Shown piece by piece: positions 49,048 to 63,250 of a stretch of 64,000 nucleotides of DNA. A model generated the notes under the pieces. It did not search any database. It saw only the letters and a list, made by a program, of their open reading frames with translations, and was not told where the DNA came from. Made by a program: the position numbers and the translations under genes. Source of the DNA: Lucifuga dentata (lineage: Eukaryota; Chordata; Actinopteri; Ophidiiformes; Bythitidae); contig VXCM01000778.1 of assembly GCA_014773175.1 (NCBI GenBank), forward strand, positions 171,815 to 235,814, written 5' to 3'. Each line of letters opens with the position of its first letter. The first letter of the stretch is position 1.

Positions 49048-52000
49048 TTATTTTTTAATTTAATATTTTATTTCTGATCCTATTTTTAAGAGCAGAGGAT
49101 TACAGTAGCTTTACAACAATAAAACAATGTGCCAAGAGATAAAAAAAAAAAAATTTAAAAAAAAAGCAGGCATCATATCCTGTAGGGCAAACAGACAGAA
49201 ATAGGTTTTGTTTCATTTTTATGACCATTTTAACATTACTTCATCAATAACAAATCACACATTTTTGATAGCTCAGCACTCAAAGTAATGGGCAACAGAG
49301 CAATCCATGGAGCATGCTAAAAGAGGGGAAGTGAAATGGGCTCCAGCTACACAGCCCTGTAACAGGAAAAGAAATGGGAAGGGGCCTGTCACGAGGACGT
49401 CAGAAACCGGAATGTTCCACAAATGCCCAAGTGTGGACAAACACTCAGGCGTGACATTACAGAAAACCTATTATCTACTACTCTGTCACTTTTGCTTTTC
49501 CACTACAAACTTTGGACCAGATTCAATTTCAGCACCAGAGACATCTGCTGCTCTGACCATCACACTAACACTCTCACTCTTACCCTTGCTTGGCGGGTAT
49601 GTCCCACCAGGGAGGAGATGGTGCTTTTTACAGCACTTCACCCAATCTTAACAACACTCCTTAAAAAACACTTAACACAAGATCCAGAGTTGATATTTTC
49701 CACTTTTAAAGGTGTCAGTGCCACTACTAATCAAAAGCACCTTGCAGCAATGCACACACATGAATCTGATGGCAAGAGAGAGAGTGAGATTTACTTTACG
49801 TTGTATAAATTGGACCTCATAGCATTTACACTTAAAGGCCCAAATTATCATTTATGAAGCACAATGAAATAAAATCTTGTTCATGCCTATATACAAGGCC
49901 ATTTTAAGTTGTACTTACATCAGGTGAGCATATATATATTTTTTGTTTTCATTGAGGGTTTTTCCTTCAGAGGTGCAGAGTAAACAAAACATTTATTTGG
50001 TCATTGAACTCTGATCTGCACATAGGTTATAGGCTTCTACATTTGCAGTTTTCATTCAAAATGGAAACTGAAAAATGTTTTACCTATGAAATCAACATGC
50101 GAGTAAAATAAGAATTAAATGACAGCCAAAACTTAACTTTGACATCTTGCAATTTTTGGTAACTGTAGTGGGTCCTTTTGGCAAGCAACAGAATTCTATA
50201 GTAATGTCTAATAAATGATTAAAATAATGAGGAAATCTATTGTCAAGGATGCAGAGCTTATAGACTGTGGAGATACCTAAGTGGGGGATGACAATGGTCG
50301 GTAATGAAGCTGGGGAGATAAGTTTTAAAATTCAATACTGAGGCTGCCTGTGAGAGAACTGAGAATGTTCTTTTCCTTTCACTTCATTATTTTCCAGCTC
50401 ACTGCTGTTCTCCAGCACTGAAGCCAACACATGTTGAGGAGAAAAAAATCTCCCCAGCATCAGCCTTGCCATGTTTGATCAGAGTCATTACAAAACTTTC
50501 CATAACAGAGATCTATGTTTGAAAGGCATAAATCTGGTACTTTAACAGATGATGAACACAGCGATGTTACAGATTCCATGCCTGAAACGGGCTTAAAGTT
50601 TGGCCTTTAAACAAATGCAATATGTCCTACAATGAAAAAAGACACCTGTCCAAATGAAAACTTTTCATGGGATGCAGTTCTGTGGGATTTGTGTGGAGAC
50701 TGTGTGTGTGTGTGTGTATAAGATGTATACGGTGTGGAGTTTGTGTATTCAAGATAACAGTCTTAGCTTATCATTAAAATTCCATCACAGATAGGGCAAA
50801 GCAAAAGAAATGCCCAAGATCTAAGGACAGAGAGCCTTACATCACAGAGGGAGTGATGCTAGCTCAAGCCCCAGCTTTTGATCTCTTCATTTGCCTGGAT
50901 GAAACCTGCTATATGCAATATAAAGTCAACTTTCGTTTGACAGCAGGCTGTCTAACTGGCTGTCTGTGTCTACCCAGAATCCCATGTCCCCCCGCAGTCC
51001 CTAAACAGGACACTATGTCACTCAATGGATCAAAGAAAGGCTGCTATTAAAGGCCCCCTGCTGTTTCTGAAACAGAGCAATACACCTAGACCATATTACA
51101 TCTATACACACATATAGTAACCACAACCATAAAGAATTATAAATACTACCCTTTCTATATCATCAATGTGTATCATGTAATTTGATGCAAGGGTTAGTGA
51201 GGATTGTGACAATGCTTCCTGGTCAATATGTGATAGCTGAAAGACAGGAGCCTTTCCATCTCTGTCTCAGCTGTTCTTTGTTTCCTGGGGTTATTGTTTC
51301 TCGCCTCTCCTCCTTGTAGTTCTGTCTGGCAGGAGGCAGTGAAAGCTCAACATGCCACTCTATCAGAATTTGGTCAAAAGGGACCTCTGTGTTTAGTATT
51401 AACTCACAGTAGAACATGAAAGAAAGGATGTTACACAAATCAAACCAGGGGACTCCTGGTCCTCTTACTCACTTCAATCAATACATGTAGGCAGTAACAC
51501 CAGCCAGCATTAAGAGGCAAATGAGAACATACAAATAAACAGAGATGTTACAACTGTGGCAGAAGTTACACATATACACACTAGACACAGAGCATACATA
51601 AACTCTAAACAGCTTTCACTAAGGTTCACTGAGAGTATATGTGGATGATTCGCTGAGAATATATCACTGATAATAATGCTGTGGATGCATGCATGAACAG
51701 ATCAATGCTTACTGCGCATGCATGCCGAATGCACAGCCAAACTTCATTTAAAATGGATGTGAAGGTTTGTACTTGACTTGGTCTTGGTCTGTGCTTTTAG
51801 TTTCAAGCGTAGCCACTTTAGGTAATGCAAGTGTCCCTCCAGACTACACACAGTCATACACTGACTCAATAAAAGTCTGTTTCTGGGTTTCTCAGCTGGT
51901 GTGGCCAATTAGTGTGAAATTTGGTGACAGAATTGTGGAGGAGCTAGGACAGTCCTTGTGTAATTATTGATCTAAGTTTACTTGCCTGCTTGGCTACATG

Positions 52001-53087
52001 TGGGGAGAGAGCACAGTATAGGGTTGTTCTCATACAGGGCCTAATTAATACTGACATAATCTGATACTGTAGCTTAAAGTTGTTGAGAATTTCTGATCCT
52101 CCCTCTGGTGTGTGGACTTAGAGTACTGCTCGTTGCACCGTAATTGCAAGGTTCTGGCTTGGTGTCACAATTAGAGTGGAAACCAGCCTTATTATATCCA
52201 CTGTTATAATCTCTGCTTGCCTGTATTTACCCCCTGCTCTAGTTTGGTTTCTTTTCTTTTGACACAGTGCCAATCTGTATAGAACACAAACACTAATCCC
52301 TGTGACTGCAGGCTTTTAATAAGGGTTGAGGAATGGCTACGCATTGGGATACAGTTTGGATTTTTTGCAGGACAGGTGCAATAACTACAGAGACAAGAGA
52401 ATCAATATGAGGTGAGATATCTATTTGAAAACGGGATGTGGTTTAACATCAGTATTAGACATCCTGTCATAAAGAACGTGTAACTGGACTAAATATTGTA
52501 GATACGCAGTTTCATAAATTCATTGAAATAGAATATATTTCATTGAGTATGTTATGGGGACCTGGTCTATTCTTCCACTAAAAGAGGCCTCTCTCTACAG
52601 TCCACACATCCTGTTGATCTGACAGCTCTGTTTAATATTTTGTGGTCTACAGTGGACACAAGTGGAACTCTGGAGCGAAGTCATTTGTAGAGTAGCTTGA
52701 AAGAACTTCCTCTAGTGTCTTATTAGATCCAATGGTCAAACAAAGACAAACTTTGGGAGAAGCACACAATGCATGTAGAAATAGCATCTGACTTCAGTTC
52801 ACGATTCTGCGCCGCATCTCTGAGAAAACACTAACCAGCATCTTTCCTTTCTTGACCTCTCTCTGGGATTACTTCTAACCAGTCACTCTCTGAAGGCTCC
52901 TCTACAGTGATTCAGCCAGAAAGACAGATAATATTTATCAGAAGAACAGAGAAGCTGCAAAGAAAAAAGGAGACAACTTAAGTTGTGTCTTTGATAAAGC
53001 AGTGTTTTTGAAGAGCAGCCCGTTTAGCTTCAACAGGACAAGAGGAAATAAGGATAGGAAAGTGTGTCTCGCGACGGTGCTCCACAT
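49048..53087 (-). other. camta1 intron segment between the 36-bp repeats
   Basis: AT-rich unique sequence with a poly-A-like patch (49140-49166) and a short TG tract (50700-50718). The 144-codon plus frame at 49423-49857 has no domain signature. Confidence 0.5.
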
Positions 53088-53123
53088 CAATACACACCGC
53101 AGATACCTGGATGCCTCCCAAAC
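53088..53123. repeat. 36-bp dispersed repeat, copy B
   Basis: CAATACACACCGCAG then ATACCTGGATGCCTCCCAAAC, in the same orientation as copy A and 4,076 bp away. It lies within a 118-codon minus-strand frame (52978-53334) that I do not recognise. Confidence 0.85.
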
Positions 53124-56100
53124 AGAGGAGCGACTCTAAACCACCCCTCCTCTCTTTAAACTTACACTCTTTGATCTTCTCCTTCTTGAATGTAAAAACT
53201 GTTACTGCCTGCACCACAAAGAGTTCACACACCCCACAACCTCCACCTGATTCACCCACCTCAATATCCACACTGCATGCTCCCTCACTCTCAGAAAACT
53301 TTAGAAAGAGGGCAGAGGAACTTTTCCTTGGCACCAGATAGTCATCTTTTTTCTTATGCTGCTAAACTGAAAATGGTTATGTTCTTAGCCGGTACAGGGG
53401 TAGGTCAGAGGTTTGATAGTATTATTTACTGACCGACTGAACGCTCTTCCACCCGTTTCTCTGTATTGATCTCAGACTATCAAAAACAGAGACAATGTAG
53501 TTTGTTTTTAAGATGGTTTCTATGGTCTTGGCCAATTAGCAGGACTGTCGCAGCATACAAGGAGGGCTAAATGAGACCCAGGATACCAGTGAGATCCAGG
53601 AAGAGGATTTACTAACACATTCAACTTCCCTTCTACTCCAGTAATAAGGGAGCTACAGTATCTTAAATCTCTCTCCTGACTTTTCTTCTCTTTCATATTG
53701 CTGCACTTACTACATATGACCTTGGAATTGTACACAGTATGCCTTCTGTCATTCAACCTTAGCTGAGGTTATGCACATTGACAATTAATTTTTGTAATAT
53801 ATAGAATTACTGTAGCCTTTGCCATGACTGTGACTTGAATTGTTTTTGAGATCTACTGTATCCATTTGTATGCATACTGATATTCTATTTCAAGCAATTC
53901 TCCATGGTGTTTCTCCATTGGTGTAAACAAAACAGAAGCACAAATGCTGACATGATAAATAACTATTTGTTAAGCTGGCTAATACAGTATATAAATGTTG
54001 TGCATTTGTATCAGCTGTAAAAACATTATAGCTTAATGGGCCTTTGGTATGCCATGCATTATTACATTTAAGAAAACAAAACTTGTTAAAAAAAGAAAAA
54101 AGAAAAGAAAGAAAGCAATTCCATAAACTAAATTCAATTTACAAAGTTTAACACATTTAGTTAACAATAAAAGTGGAAAAATACAATTTAAGTTTTCAGT
54201 TCCAATGGTGATACTTTCTCAAACTTCAAAAATCTTTAGATTGGTAAGAACATACAATATGACACATACGTTTCATGTACTTTAAGTTCTGTTTATTCAC
54301 ATTTTATTTTCTATTTGTTTTGTGCTTCAATCTCTCATGCTGAGTCTCTGAGGTTGAAAAGATTTTACAAAGAAGTGTGGAAGTCATTAGAATACAAAGT
54401 CAGAATGCCTTTCTTCTAGCTTTTTGCATGGAGAAATGCTGCAATGCAGTGCTTTTTAGAGGCTAAGAAGGGTAGTTCCCTGGGGTTGGCAATCTGTACA
54501 CAAGCATGTCCCACATTCCCTCTTTCTAAATTGGTCAGTTTTACTCTCCATTCTCTGCCATGATGTTACGGGTTCACGTAAACAACCAGTGACACGTTCA
54601 CATAATATGCTTCAAGGCAAAGTGGGTTTCTTGGCAATATACTGTATATGATAAATGTTACAGTACAACTTCAAGCTGTTACTTGTGTACGACTAATAGG
54701 TGCCCGCCTTAGAGATTGTGATGGATTTTCCTTCTCTCACATTTGCAAATAGCTTGATAAAGACTTTAGACTTGCGTTTCATAAACAGTTTGGTTCCATT
54801 AAATGCTAGGCATCAGAAAAGAAAACTCTTGGCAGTGCTGTGTTGTCTAACAGCAAATATAAAATAGACACAGTGGAGTAGTTTCTCCGATCTCAGCCAA
54901 CTGGGGGTGGGCGACAGTTAGGGCTCTCCTGTCCCGTGAGAACAGAAACTGTTAACACAGCAATGGCTCCAGCATTGCTGAGTGGCACTAACAGGGGGAG
55001 GGCTGTGTAGTGAGAGGATTCACCTCTCTCTACCCTCTACTTTCCCCCATCGAGCAAAAAAGCTTTCTCTTGTCTCTCGGTCTGGTGTAATATACGTCAG
55101 GATCTCTGGAATTCAATTATTGTTCCTTTTTAGTCAGGCCTGTAATCTTCCTCTTCCAGTCATATGCTCTGGGTGCCAGCCAGTGTCACACTTTCCCAAA
55201 ATGATTTCTTTTATGAACAGACAGTGAGGGCACAAACTGTATGCGCTTATAGTACAGATCTGGATCCATTCAGTCCACCATTCCGCCTAAACCTAATCAT
55301 GTTACATTTGGAAAATGTCACTATAAACTGTGGCGATATAACAGCGTACTCTCTAATGACTATTCAATTAAAAAGGGAGCACCTACAAGGCAAACTGGGT
55401 CCAATAAACCCAATGCTTTCCAATTGACACAGTCCATTCTCGAAGTCCCACTGAAGTCCTGAATCAACAATCCACGTTTCAAACAAAACTTAATTTCCAT
55501 CTTTCCCTGCAGAACGTGAGCAATCTGACAGGCTCCTCACAAAGTATCAAGGAGAGAGGGAGGGTCTGTGGGTCTTGTCATCACATCTGACAAACATGTG
55601 GTTATGTTTAATTATCAAGTGTTTACTTTCCTGCCCTGCATGTCAATCTCGTGGACGCCCAAAATCTGACACACTTGTCAGGTAGTACACTATGGCCCCA
55701 CACTATTAACTAGAGTCAACAGAGCAATGATCTGTGCCTGGTGTTCCTGTCTTGTGGTGGGTGAGGGTCTGCCCCCTCTACCCCTCCACCCTCCCTCCAA
55801 TCTGCCTCTCCTGTCTGCTGGAGTTAATTTATCTGGGTGATAAGCAGGTGGACGACTGGAGGAAAGGCCCTCAGACTGAGCTGCACTGTCAGACCTGGCA
55901 GACTGAGTGACAATGCTAATAGCCCGGTCCCATTAACCTCACCACACGCTTCACCTTTATCTACCACACAAAAGACTGTTTGTTTGCTTGTTGGATGATA
56001 ATATTTACCTCGTGATTTGGCGGCCCCAGACATGACAAATATATTTGTGCATTCTGAGAAGGCACGGTGATTCAGGTAACGAGGGGCGCTGCTGAAAGGA

Positions 56101-56289
56101 GACAGTGCTCTACAGCTCTGGTCTGTGATAAGAGGTAATGTTCTCACTCTGATCTGTAGCTTTGAAATGAAAGAAGATTTGGCCTTCCTATTTTCTAACT
56201 TTTAAATGAACAGTATCCTTGCCTCCCATTATTCTACCATGCTTTTGGTTTCCCACTATACAACGCAGTTCAGCTCCATGAAACACAAT

Positions 56290-56680
56290 GTATTTGCACG
56301 TTACATTAGTGCATTAAGGCAGTTTATTCTTATCTCGGGGCTGTGGTCCTATTATAAAGAAGTTTGCTGTTTGTAAATGGGCGCGTCCCGTGGTGAGCTC
56401 AGTCGTCCTGTGCCAGGCACAAGACTGAGAGATATAGCTTTAATTGGAGAGTTACTGATCCTGCAAGGCATTTGGGTGCCAGACGTTACCATCAATGCTT
56501 CTCGCTGTATTCTGCTGCGCAATCACAAAAATTATATTGGGGGACAGCAGGTGATCCATAAAAGCTGTGTTTTAGAGCCTTGTTAATTATTCCTTCAGAA
56601 CTCTAATGAACAATAGGCATAAACCTTGCGCAGGGGCAAATCTAATTGCGGGACGGTAGGAACTGGCTCACTTTCTGATA
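56290..56680. promoter_or_regulatory. candidate conserved non-coding element
   Basis: About 390 bp without simple repeats, with balanced composition and regulatory-looking words: TTATCTCGGGG (GATA-like), GTAAATGGGCGCGTCCC, GCTTTAATTGGAG, GTTAATTATTCC, AATCTAATTGCGGG. A 69-codon plus frame (56377-56586) covers part of it but has no domain and no splice context in camta1 sense. Conservation needs alignment. Confidence 0.33.
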
Positions 56681-57084
56681 CCTCAGAGCCTTTAGCCCAT
56701 GTCATCTGTCAACATGCATTTACCATTATTAGGCTCACACACACATACACATACACAAGCTCTGTCTTTGATCATGCCCCTGACTGTTTGGTACACAATC
56801 TAATAGTCATGCATACTTAAAGGAATGTGGTGTTTGGATGTAAATGCATGTATGTGTTCACAATGGTCTCTTCCATGCACATTGTAGTTTGGCACAGAAT
56901 TTTATAGCTTGTGTCTTATTTGAATTAGCAGCTGGAGTCTGGGTGTAGATGTATACAGTACATTATTTACATCTTGTGAAGTATTCATAAAGTAGGATCT
57001 TCAGAATCTCAGATTTTGTTTTAGTGTAGTTATACATTCATATTTCTGTGTGAGGAGCAGACATGTTATTCTGTCTTTGGCTTG

Positions 57085-57300
57085 AGAGGCCTTAATACAC
57101 GGCAAGCCTGCCAGCTTTTTCGCTCCATAAGAGATATGAGAAGAAAGAGATTAGTTCAGCTACCCATCCATGACCTTGATATTACGATGAAAAAGGATAA
57201 AAGCTTTCTTCTTCCACCTGCCGAAAGCCTGCGAGGGTGTTTAAACAGCAAGCCAGGCAGTCGCCATTCATTCAAAACAAATGTCTTCTGCCAAGGGTAA
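57085..57300. promoter_or_regulatory. candidate conserved non-coding element
   Basis: About 215 bp free of repeats, with CpG-containing words rare elsewhere (TACACGGCAAGCC, TTTTTCGCTCCATAAG, ATATTACGATG, CTGCCGAAAGCCTGCG). It is fully open on the plus strand for 72 codons, but the translation matches nothing I know. Confidence 0.3.
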
Positions 57301-58440
57301 AAACAGAATAGTATTTGCCATTCTATTCAGCATCCTACGTCAATTAATGATGCAATAGCCTAGAAGAATGAAACAAATGTATGCAATGTGTTGGAGCCTG
57401 TGCAGAGAAATGATTATGGTAGATGACTTTAGGATAGCAACTATAGCATGTCTGACAAGGCTTTCTGATTAATACTTAATTTTCAAATAGCTAAACTGCC
57501 TTTAAAAGCTTCACAGCATCACAGCAGGAGCACAGTAAACAATGTTCCACCATTCACTAGAAAATGTTTTCCTCTTCCTCTCAAATTGCTAATTCCTTGC
57601 TAACAATGTCATGAGATTACTAAAGTATGCTTTACAGAATGCACATTATCTGAACCCAAAAAGGCCTTGAAGCAGCTGTTTGAAATAATGAGCAGGGCAG
57701 AAGTGATCTGCACTTCATCCCCACCTAACAAAGAGAGATTAAAAATGCAATGTGGAGCTCAAGAGCCCTCGACAATCGCTGACTACACCAAAAGAGGCCA
57801 GTTAAGTTGCTGCTTCCCTAAGCAGGCACAAGCTTTTTTCTTCTTAGACCTCATCCAAACTAAAATGATATCATTATTTTATTTGTCTAGAATAAATCCC
57901 AATTTACAGGATGCCACAACAATAGACAATTTTCTGAAGTTCATACTTCATAATGAGAAATAAAAAGCCTTTTTATAATGAATACCAGTAAAATGATAGG
58001 ACAGGGGACTTGGATTACAATCTCATATTTCATTTCTGGCCTACCTAAGAAATGCAGCACTAAAACAAGACTTTGTCCTGCCTCTGAAAGTAAACATATT
58101 GTACATAATGTACAACCTACTGTTAATAACTAAAGAGCATATGGACCCATCAAACTCAGTATGATTGGGTTTGGATAATGCTGACAGATGGATAAAAGAT
58201 GTGTTTAAGATATCACAGCCACACATTTACATTGCTGAATCACATCTTGTCATTCTAGTATTCATTGTTATTCACCCTGAGTTGCATGTCTACAAGCTTA
58301 CTCATTATTGAGTCTCACTAAAAGCACCTGCAATTGTCCACTGTGGGCTAGCATGTCAAGGAAGAAGTGCTGAGAGGGAATACCTTTCTTTTACGAATAT
58401 GCAGAGGTTTTTAAAGAGGTGGCATTAGGATAAAATGAGT

Positions 58441-58473
58441 AAAAAAAAAAAAAAAANAAAAAAAAAAAAAAAA
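58441..58473. repeat. poly-A tract with one N
   Basis: An A homopolymer with N at 58457. Confidence 0.9.
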
Positions 58474-60540
58474 TGTCTCCCTTACACTTGGCAAAGATGA
58501 TGATGAGATTTTTGTGCTAGACTGATTCTCAGATGCATTCTGTAGATAGAAACCACTCAGGACATATTTGTTTGTTACTGTAGTTAGTTAACGGCTATGT
58601 TGCTGTATTCTGAAATACTGCAAACACCCTGAACTCTGCAGGACACATGCAAATGTGAAACCCTGGCACATGAAAACAAATTGTTAGAAAGTCAAAGGCA
58701 AATTTATTGGAGTTGTGGTACAGATCCCTTTATTTTTGACCATGTGAATTTGAGCTAAATTCATTTCATTTCACTAAAAAAAAAACAAAACAAAAAAAAA
58801 AACAGTCAACTAATAAAGATTCAAGAAGTGTTTTTATGTCTGTGCCTATTACTCAGAAAACACTGATTTGATTCTGCTGTTTATATTTGAATCACATTTT
58901 GTCAGTAACTAAACTTCCATTTTAATGTGTTTCAGTGTCAAATATGTTAAGTATGTTACACATCAAATATTTTGAGAAGATTGAGAACATTTTGGTTACT
59001 ATGTTAAAATTTGATATTTTAGAACAGAAAAGTGTATCAGACTGCACTCTGCATTTCGACACCACAGATTGAGGCTATGGAAAGCATTGCAATTAGTGAA
59101 CATTTAGGTCTGTATAATACATGTGAATTTCAAAGGGAGTTCAAAAGGAGAGGGACTTTCACTAGGTACATAAAGACTCTTTATACGAGTACACTTAGGT
59201 AAAATAGTTTAAGGGAAAGTTGTGCTGTGTCCCTTATAAGACCTACTTCTTTAAGTCCCTGGATTTGGCTAATAAAGCTAAAAATGCCCTTTGACCAATA
59301 AGTGAACTGATCTTATTTTCAAAGAAAGGCTGGTGCTTCACACAGTCTGCAGACTAATACACTAGAGGCTAAAAAGGGAAAAGAAGAGTAGGAGGAGAAA
59401 AGAAAAAAGATGAAAGATGAGAGAGAAAAAAGAGAAGGCAAAAAGCCAGAGTTAGCTAAGCAGAAACAGAGGAGGGGTATAGCGGGAAAAGCAGGGTGTG
59501 ATAGAGGTGGTGCCGTGCCAAAGTTATCCACTGATCCATGCTGAAACAGATGCATTTGATCACAGCAAATCTCAGGCTTAGAGCATAAATACATAATAAA
59601 CAAAAATTAATGGAGGCAAGCGCCATGCGTGTGTTTCATCGGTCTGTGAGTTGCCACTATGGTGACTAGTGCAGGGTAGAGGCATCCATATGTATGCTGC
59701 TTACAGAACAAACTTGTTAACACATCTCCTACACTGCTACTAGCAGAGATGCAAGACATATCAGCTACATTTAATAACAACAGACTGGGAGGAAATTATT
59801 TTAAAAAGCAACAAAATATGATACAGCAAAAAATTTTCCTGCCAAGCATGATGTTCATGCCAAAACTGGATCAATATCTCTGGGCAACTGTTCTATGTAG
59901 TGCAAAGCACTTATTGTAATGTGCTGTACAGACTTTATACAGAAAGTATCCAATAACTTATAATGAACTGGTGACATAGACAGAAATACTTCAACATGTA
60001 ACACAATCACTGATAATATGACAATGTGGCAGATGTCAGAGGGCTTGTATTATCTGGTAACAACTGAACACAGCTAATTCTGCAAGTGTTCTGAGCAGAG
60101 TTGTTGAGAAGCAATAAGCAGGACTCACAGCTTACATCTGAATCCTATGGCTTGCAATTAGAACGACCATTTTTCCCACTAGTGCAGCAGAAAACACGAA
60201 GAAGTCAAGGATAATGAATTAGTCTAATGATTCCACCGTAATATCGCTCAGAGACAGAGCTGGAGGAAATTGCTGTTCCCAAGCGAAGGGCCTAAAATTA
60301 CCCCTTAAGATATGGCTGAACTTTTGCCATTGCATTCTCTGTTGCCATCATTATTCAGTGAACCCTCTTGTTTGTGTTAGTATCAATTGGATTCTTGCTG
60401 CCTCCTGTGGGCATCGCGGCCACATTCTTTCATTCTCTCTTTCACCTTTTCTCTCTTTTGCCCTCTTCTGTCTGTGTGATCTCATGCTATAACAAGCACA
60501 CAAAACCCAGTGGGATGCTAATGCACACTGCCACCTTCCT

Positions 60541-60557
60541 TCTCTCTCTCTCTCTCT
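60541..60557. repeat. (CT)n microsatellite
   Basis: Eight CT units in a pyrimidine-rich patch (60410-60590). Confidence 0.8.
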
Positions 60558-63079
60558 GTCTCCCTTTCTCCCTCTGTCTGCTTGTCACATATGACTGCCT
60601 CATCTGAGTCAAGTCTGGGGTGTGACAGAGGAGGTATGTATTGTATAGGCAGTCTCAAACCGCTGAGCTTTGCTGTGGAAGAGAAAGGGCGGGGCAAACA
60701 TGATAGAAAACACGACTCACACATAATGCCACAAGGCCTCAGGGGTGAAGGGTACGAGAGACAACCTAGCAGTTCAGTGGTGAACGCTAATTAGTGCACA
60801 GCTCTGACCTTGACAAGCCATCCTCTCTCCTCCATCAAGAGCCACAATGCAACACAGACTGAAAGAAAAGCCTCAGCTGAATGAGATCTATTGATGGCAG
60901 GATGAGCAGTGAAGAGGCAAGTATACAAGCATAAAAAGCTGCCATATTGCTTGACACACTCCCTCTGAAGTTGTGATTGTGTTGTTGTGACTTTGGCTTG
61001 TTGCACCCTCATTTGAATGCATTACGAAACCTCAGAAAACAAAAACACAAACCTCAATAAATAAGGTCTGTGTGTTTCAGGCTGCGCCAATCTGGGCTGA
61101 TCTGGGCTTTTCAGGCCACTCTGCATGATTAACAGTGGTAGTGCTGTTTTTGCTTGAATAAATTAAAACCTCCACTGGCTCTCTCCACCCTTAAGGGTAA
61201 GGGAGACAGAGAAACACAGCCAATATATCTTTGTTTACCGATCTCCGAGGGCCCAGTATAATTGAATTTTCAAAAAATTCTGTGTTTATGCTACAACAAA
61301 AGAAATTAGATAAAGCACGAGGAAGCTGCAGAAATGAAAAGCAGTTGTCACAAAAATAACCTCATGCGAAGACTTTCAATGTTAATAAATATATTAGAAA
61401 CTGGATTTCATATTTCTAATGCACAGTCAGCAACAGAGAAACAACCAACACTGTGGTGCTATAGAGCTTACTTTCTTTTACCTTTAATTCTGTTCAACAA
61501 ATATCTTAAAACAATATTTTTGTCACTTTTGACATCTCTCATAGTTGGGAATGATCACTCCTTATAATACACCTAAAGACATGAAAAAGAAGTATAGGCA
61601 AGTGTGGATGCCATATGGCTACTGTTATTGTCATTATCACTATTGTTATTTTTATATTACAAATCACTTGCAAATGCCAGTTTAAACACAGCTGACCAAA
61701 GGGGAGCCTCTAACTGAACTAATGCACCCATTACTGAGACTCTCATGGGATTAGTCTGAATTGTTGATAGCTGATATTAGTATAGTATGCCACAGAACTG
61801 CACAGTATAGTGTAGTACAACAATATAGAATTCCTTCTTGGTATGGTAAATGAATAAGGACAGTACAGTACACATATATATTCCTATACATCTGTGAGAA
61901 TATATTATTGACTTTGGTAGGCTAAATAAAATACTGTATTCTAGCAGGGTGGTATTCTGAAAACAAGCCAGAATTGTCTTTGTTAACTGTGCAACAACAG
62001 CCAGCACTCTGAGATGCAAATATGTGCTTTGAGCATTGGACTGTAATAGAATATAATGTAGCTCAATGTTGGAGAATTTTACCATACAGTAGTATTTGAC
62101 AGTAAGTAAATAATAACACAAGGCTCTTGCTGGTACAATGGTATTCCACAGAATATAGTAAATAGTTGTAAGACAAAGAATGCTGTATGATACAGGGTGG
62201 CTAAACAGATGCTAGATTGTCTGTAATTAATCTGCACTGTGTGCCTGTTTCCTGGATATATTCTTGCATTTATGACTTTTGTATAAGTGGTTTGTATAAT
62301 GGAAGCCAGGGGGAGCAGGGAAGAATGTAAATTAAGAGTCAAGCTTGTTAGAAAGCCAGTTTGACTGTTTACATGCATGACTTGTCCTGGGTCGACCCTA
62401 GTTAACAATTCATGGTGGAAGTTTCTCTGTCTTTTAGCCAATATTGGCCACACAATGCATCTGGAACTATTAGGTGTTCAGCCTGTCTCAGTGCACTCAC
62501 TCAACCACCTTTTTAAACTGTCTGTTCCTGTTGTCCTCTTCACCTCCTTCTCCTCCTCCTTTTTTTTCCTGTTTTCTATGGGAAACCTGCAGGTCAAGGT
62601 CCCTGTGCCACTAATGTGGAACACTGAGTATTGAGGCCGAAACTCCCCCTAAGCATCAGAACAAGTCAAGTAGTCCAACAAGGCAGACTTTGAAGATTAA
62701 CTGGCATTTAAATAAAGGAGAACCTAATTTTTACTATATTGGTGGTGAAAGAAAGCATCACAGAGATGAATGTTAAGAATCTGCATGATAAAATATTTTA
62801 CAAAATAGTTATTATGACTCTTATTTTCAGGGATAAACAATGTCCTTAGCCGTTCCTGTGTGTATTTGTGGGCCACAGGGGTTTAGTGAATATGCTGTGC
62901 AAGAAGGCTGCCTTAAGGGAACTGAGCCATGAGTCTGTACTCTGTGTGCTCAGCAGAGTACAGACGCGTATAGTAAAATGCAAAAGGACATCAGAGAGCG
63001 GCGAAGAAAGATACTGATGAACGTGTGTGTGTCTGCTGTGTGTGCGCAGGTGTGTGTGGAGGTACTGAAGTTACTGTTC

Positions 63080-63250
63080 AGTTACAGGGTTAATCACTAC
63101 CTGGATGGAGGAAGCCATCCCGCTATATTTTTGGCCATCCATAGCGTGGCATCTCTCTGTCAGCAGAGCAGGGTCTGGCAAGCGGTCGTTCAGTGCAACG
63201 GATAATGGGAATGAACACAGGAATAAAATTTATCATGCATATTAAACCAC
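63080..63250. promoter_or_regulatory. possible conserved non-coding element
   Basis: A repeat-free stretch with GGGTTAATCACTACC (homeodomain/OTX-like TAATC), CTATATTTTTGGCC (MEF2/SRF-like) and CAACGGATAATGGG. Impression only. Confidence 0.25.

Noticed and set aside
49423..49857. 144-codon plus-strand ORF
   Set aside because: No recognisable motif, low-complexity Leu/Thr stretches, antisense to the host gene.
52978..53334. 118-codon minus-strand ORF in camta1 sense
   Set aside because: Considered as an exon or LINE fragment. I recognise no family and see no splice sites. Its only notable part is the 36-bp dispersed repeat.
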